A stretch of 12,910 nucleotides of DNA, taken from Chloroflexota bacterium (GTDB lineage: Bacteria; Chloroflexota; Limnocylindria; QHBO01). Shown in pieces: positions 12,889 to 12,910 of this stretch (positions are counted from its first letter, which is position 1; each line of letters starts with the position of its first letter). The notes beneath the pieces are model-generated. The model was not told the DNA's origin, made no database searches, and worked only from the letters and a program-made list of their open reading frames with translations. The stretch is taken from assembly GCA_013697395.1 (NCBI GenBank), contig JACCWY010000458.1:1-12910 (forward strand), in the 5' to 3' direction. The position numbers and the translations under genes are program-made.

Positions 12889-12910
12889 AACCGACCGACG
12901 CGTCCTGCTC

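Larger units (their letters stand above)
12417..12910. other. Non-coding region upstream of the GlcD-like gene
   Basis: About 490 bases with no reading frame I would defend. The first part must hold the minus-strand gene's leader and promoter, but only its GAGG site is convincing; I see no clean -35/-10 pair for it. The middle (about 12540-12750) shows no recognisable gene or RNA. The right end holds a consensus-like -10 hexamer on the plus strand and a small repeat array. A 10-base piece of the repeat, GCACCTGACT, also occurs alone at 12616-12625. Confidence 0.6.

Overview
The window is a strongly G+C-rich bacterial segment. Frequent GTG starts, overlapping stop/start codons, a Tat-type lipoprotein signal and an F420-type luciferase-like oxidoreductase fit a high-GC, F420-using lineage. 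Chloroflexota (for example Limnocylindria-like) or Actinomycetota are my best guesses; nothing in the window settles the taxonomy.

Layout. Positions 1-11000 hold one co-directional plus-strand gene train with very short gaps or overlaps. The order is: 3' end of ortA (1-282); ortB (279-1739); a complete CUT1-type ABC importer made of ATPase (1732-2868), permease (2865-3797), permease (3794-4792) and Tat lipoprotein binding protein (4842-6257); an N-acyl-D-amino-acid deacylase-type amidohydrolase (6299-7954); a second amidohydrolase of the Amidohydro_2 type (7988-8929); a small SnoaL/NTF2-fold protein (8904-9317); an LLM-class F420-dependent oxidoreductase (9317-10348); and an XRE-cupin regulator (10359-11000). 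A GlcD-like FAD oxidase (12416-11001, minus strand) converges on the regulator with no base between the two stop codons. The last ~490 bases are non-coding as far as I can tell. They carry three direct copies of TGGGCACCTGA, one lying in the loop of a 7-bp hairpin.

How the genes may work together. OrtA and OrtB are the two subunits of 2-amino-4-ketopentanoate thiolase, the last step of the D-ornithine degradation route (D-ornithine to 2,4-diaminopentanoate to 2-amino-4-oxopentanoate to D-alanine plus acetyl-CoA). Next to them are an importer and a deacylase family that typically releases free D-amino acids. The most economical model, an inference, is a catabolic operon that imports an N-acylated or otherwise conjugated D-amino acid (possibly D-ornithine), hydrolyses it and feeds the ornithine route. 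The second amidohydrolase, SnoaL-like protein and F420 oxidoreductase would process the other half of the substrate or a derivative. The XRE-cupin protein at the operon end would be the ligand-sensing regulator. The aminomutase, dehydrogenase and racemase genes of the pathway are not in the window; they may lie just upstream of position 1.
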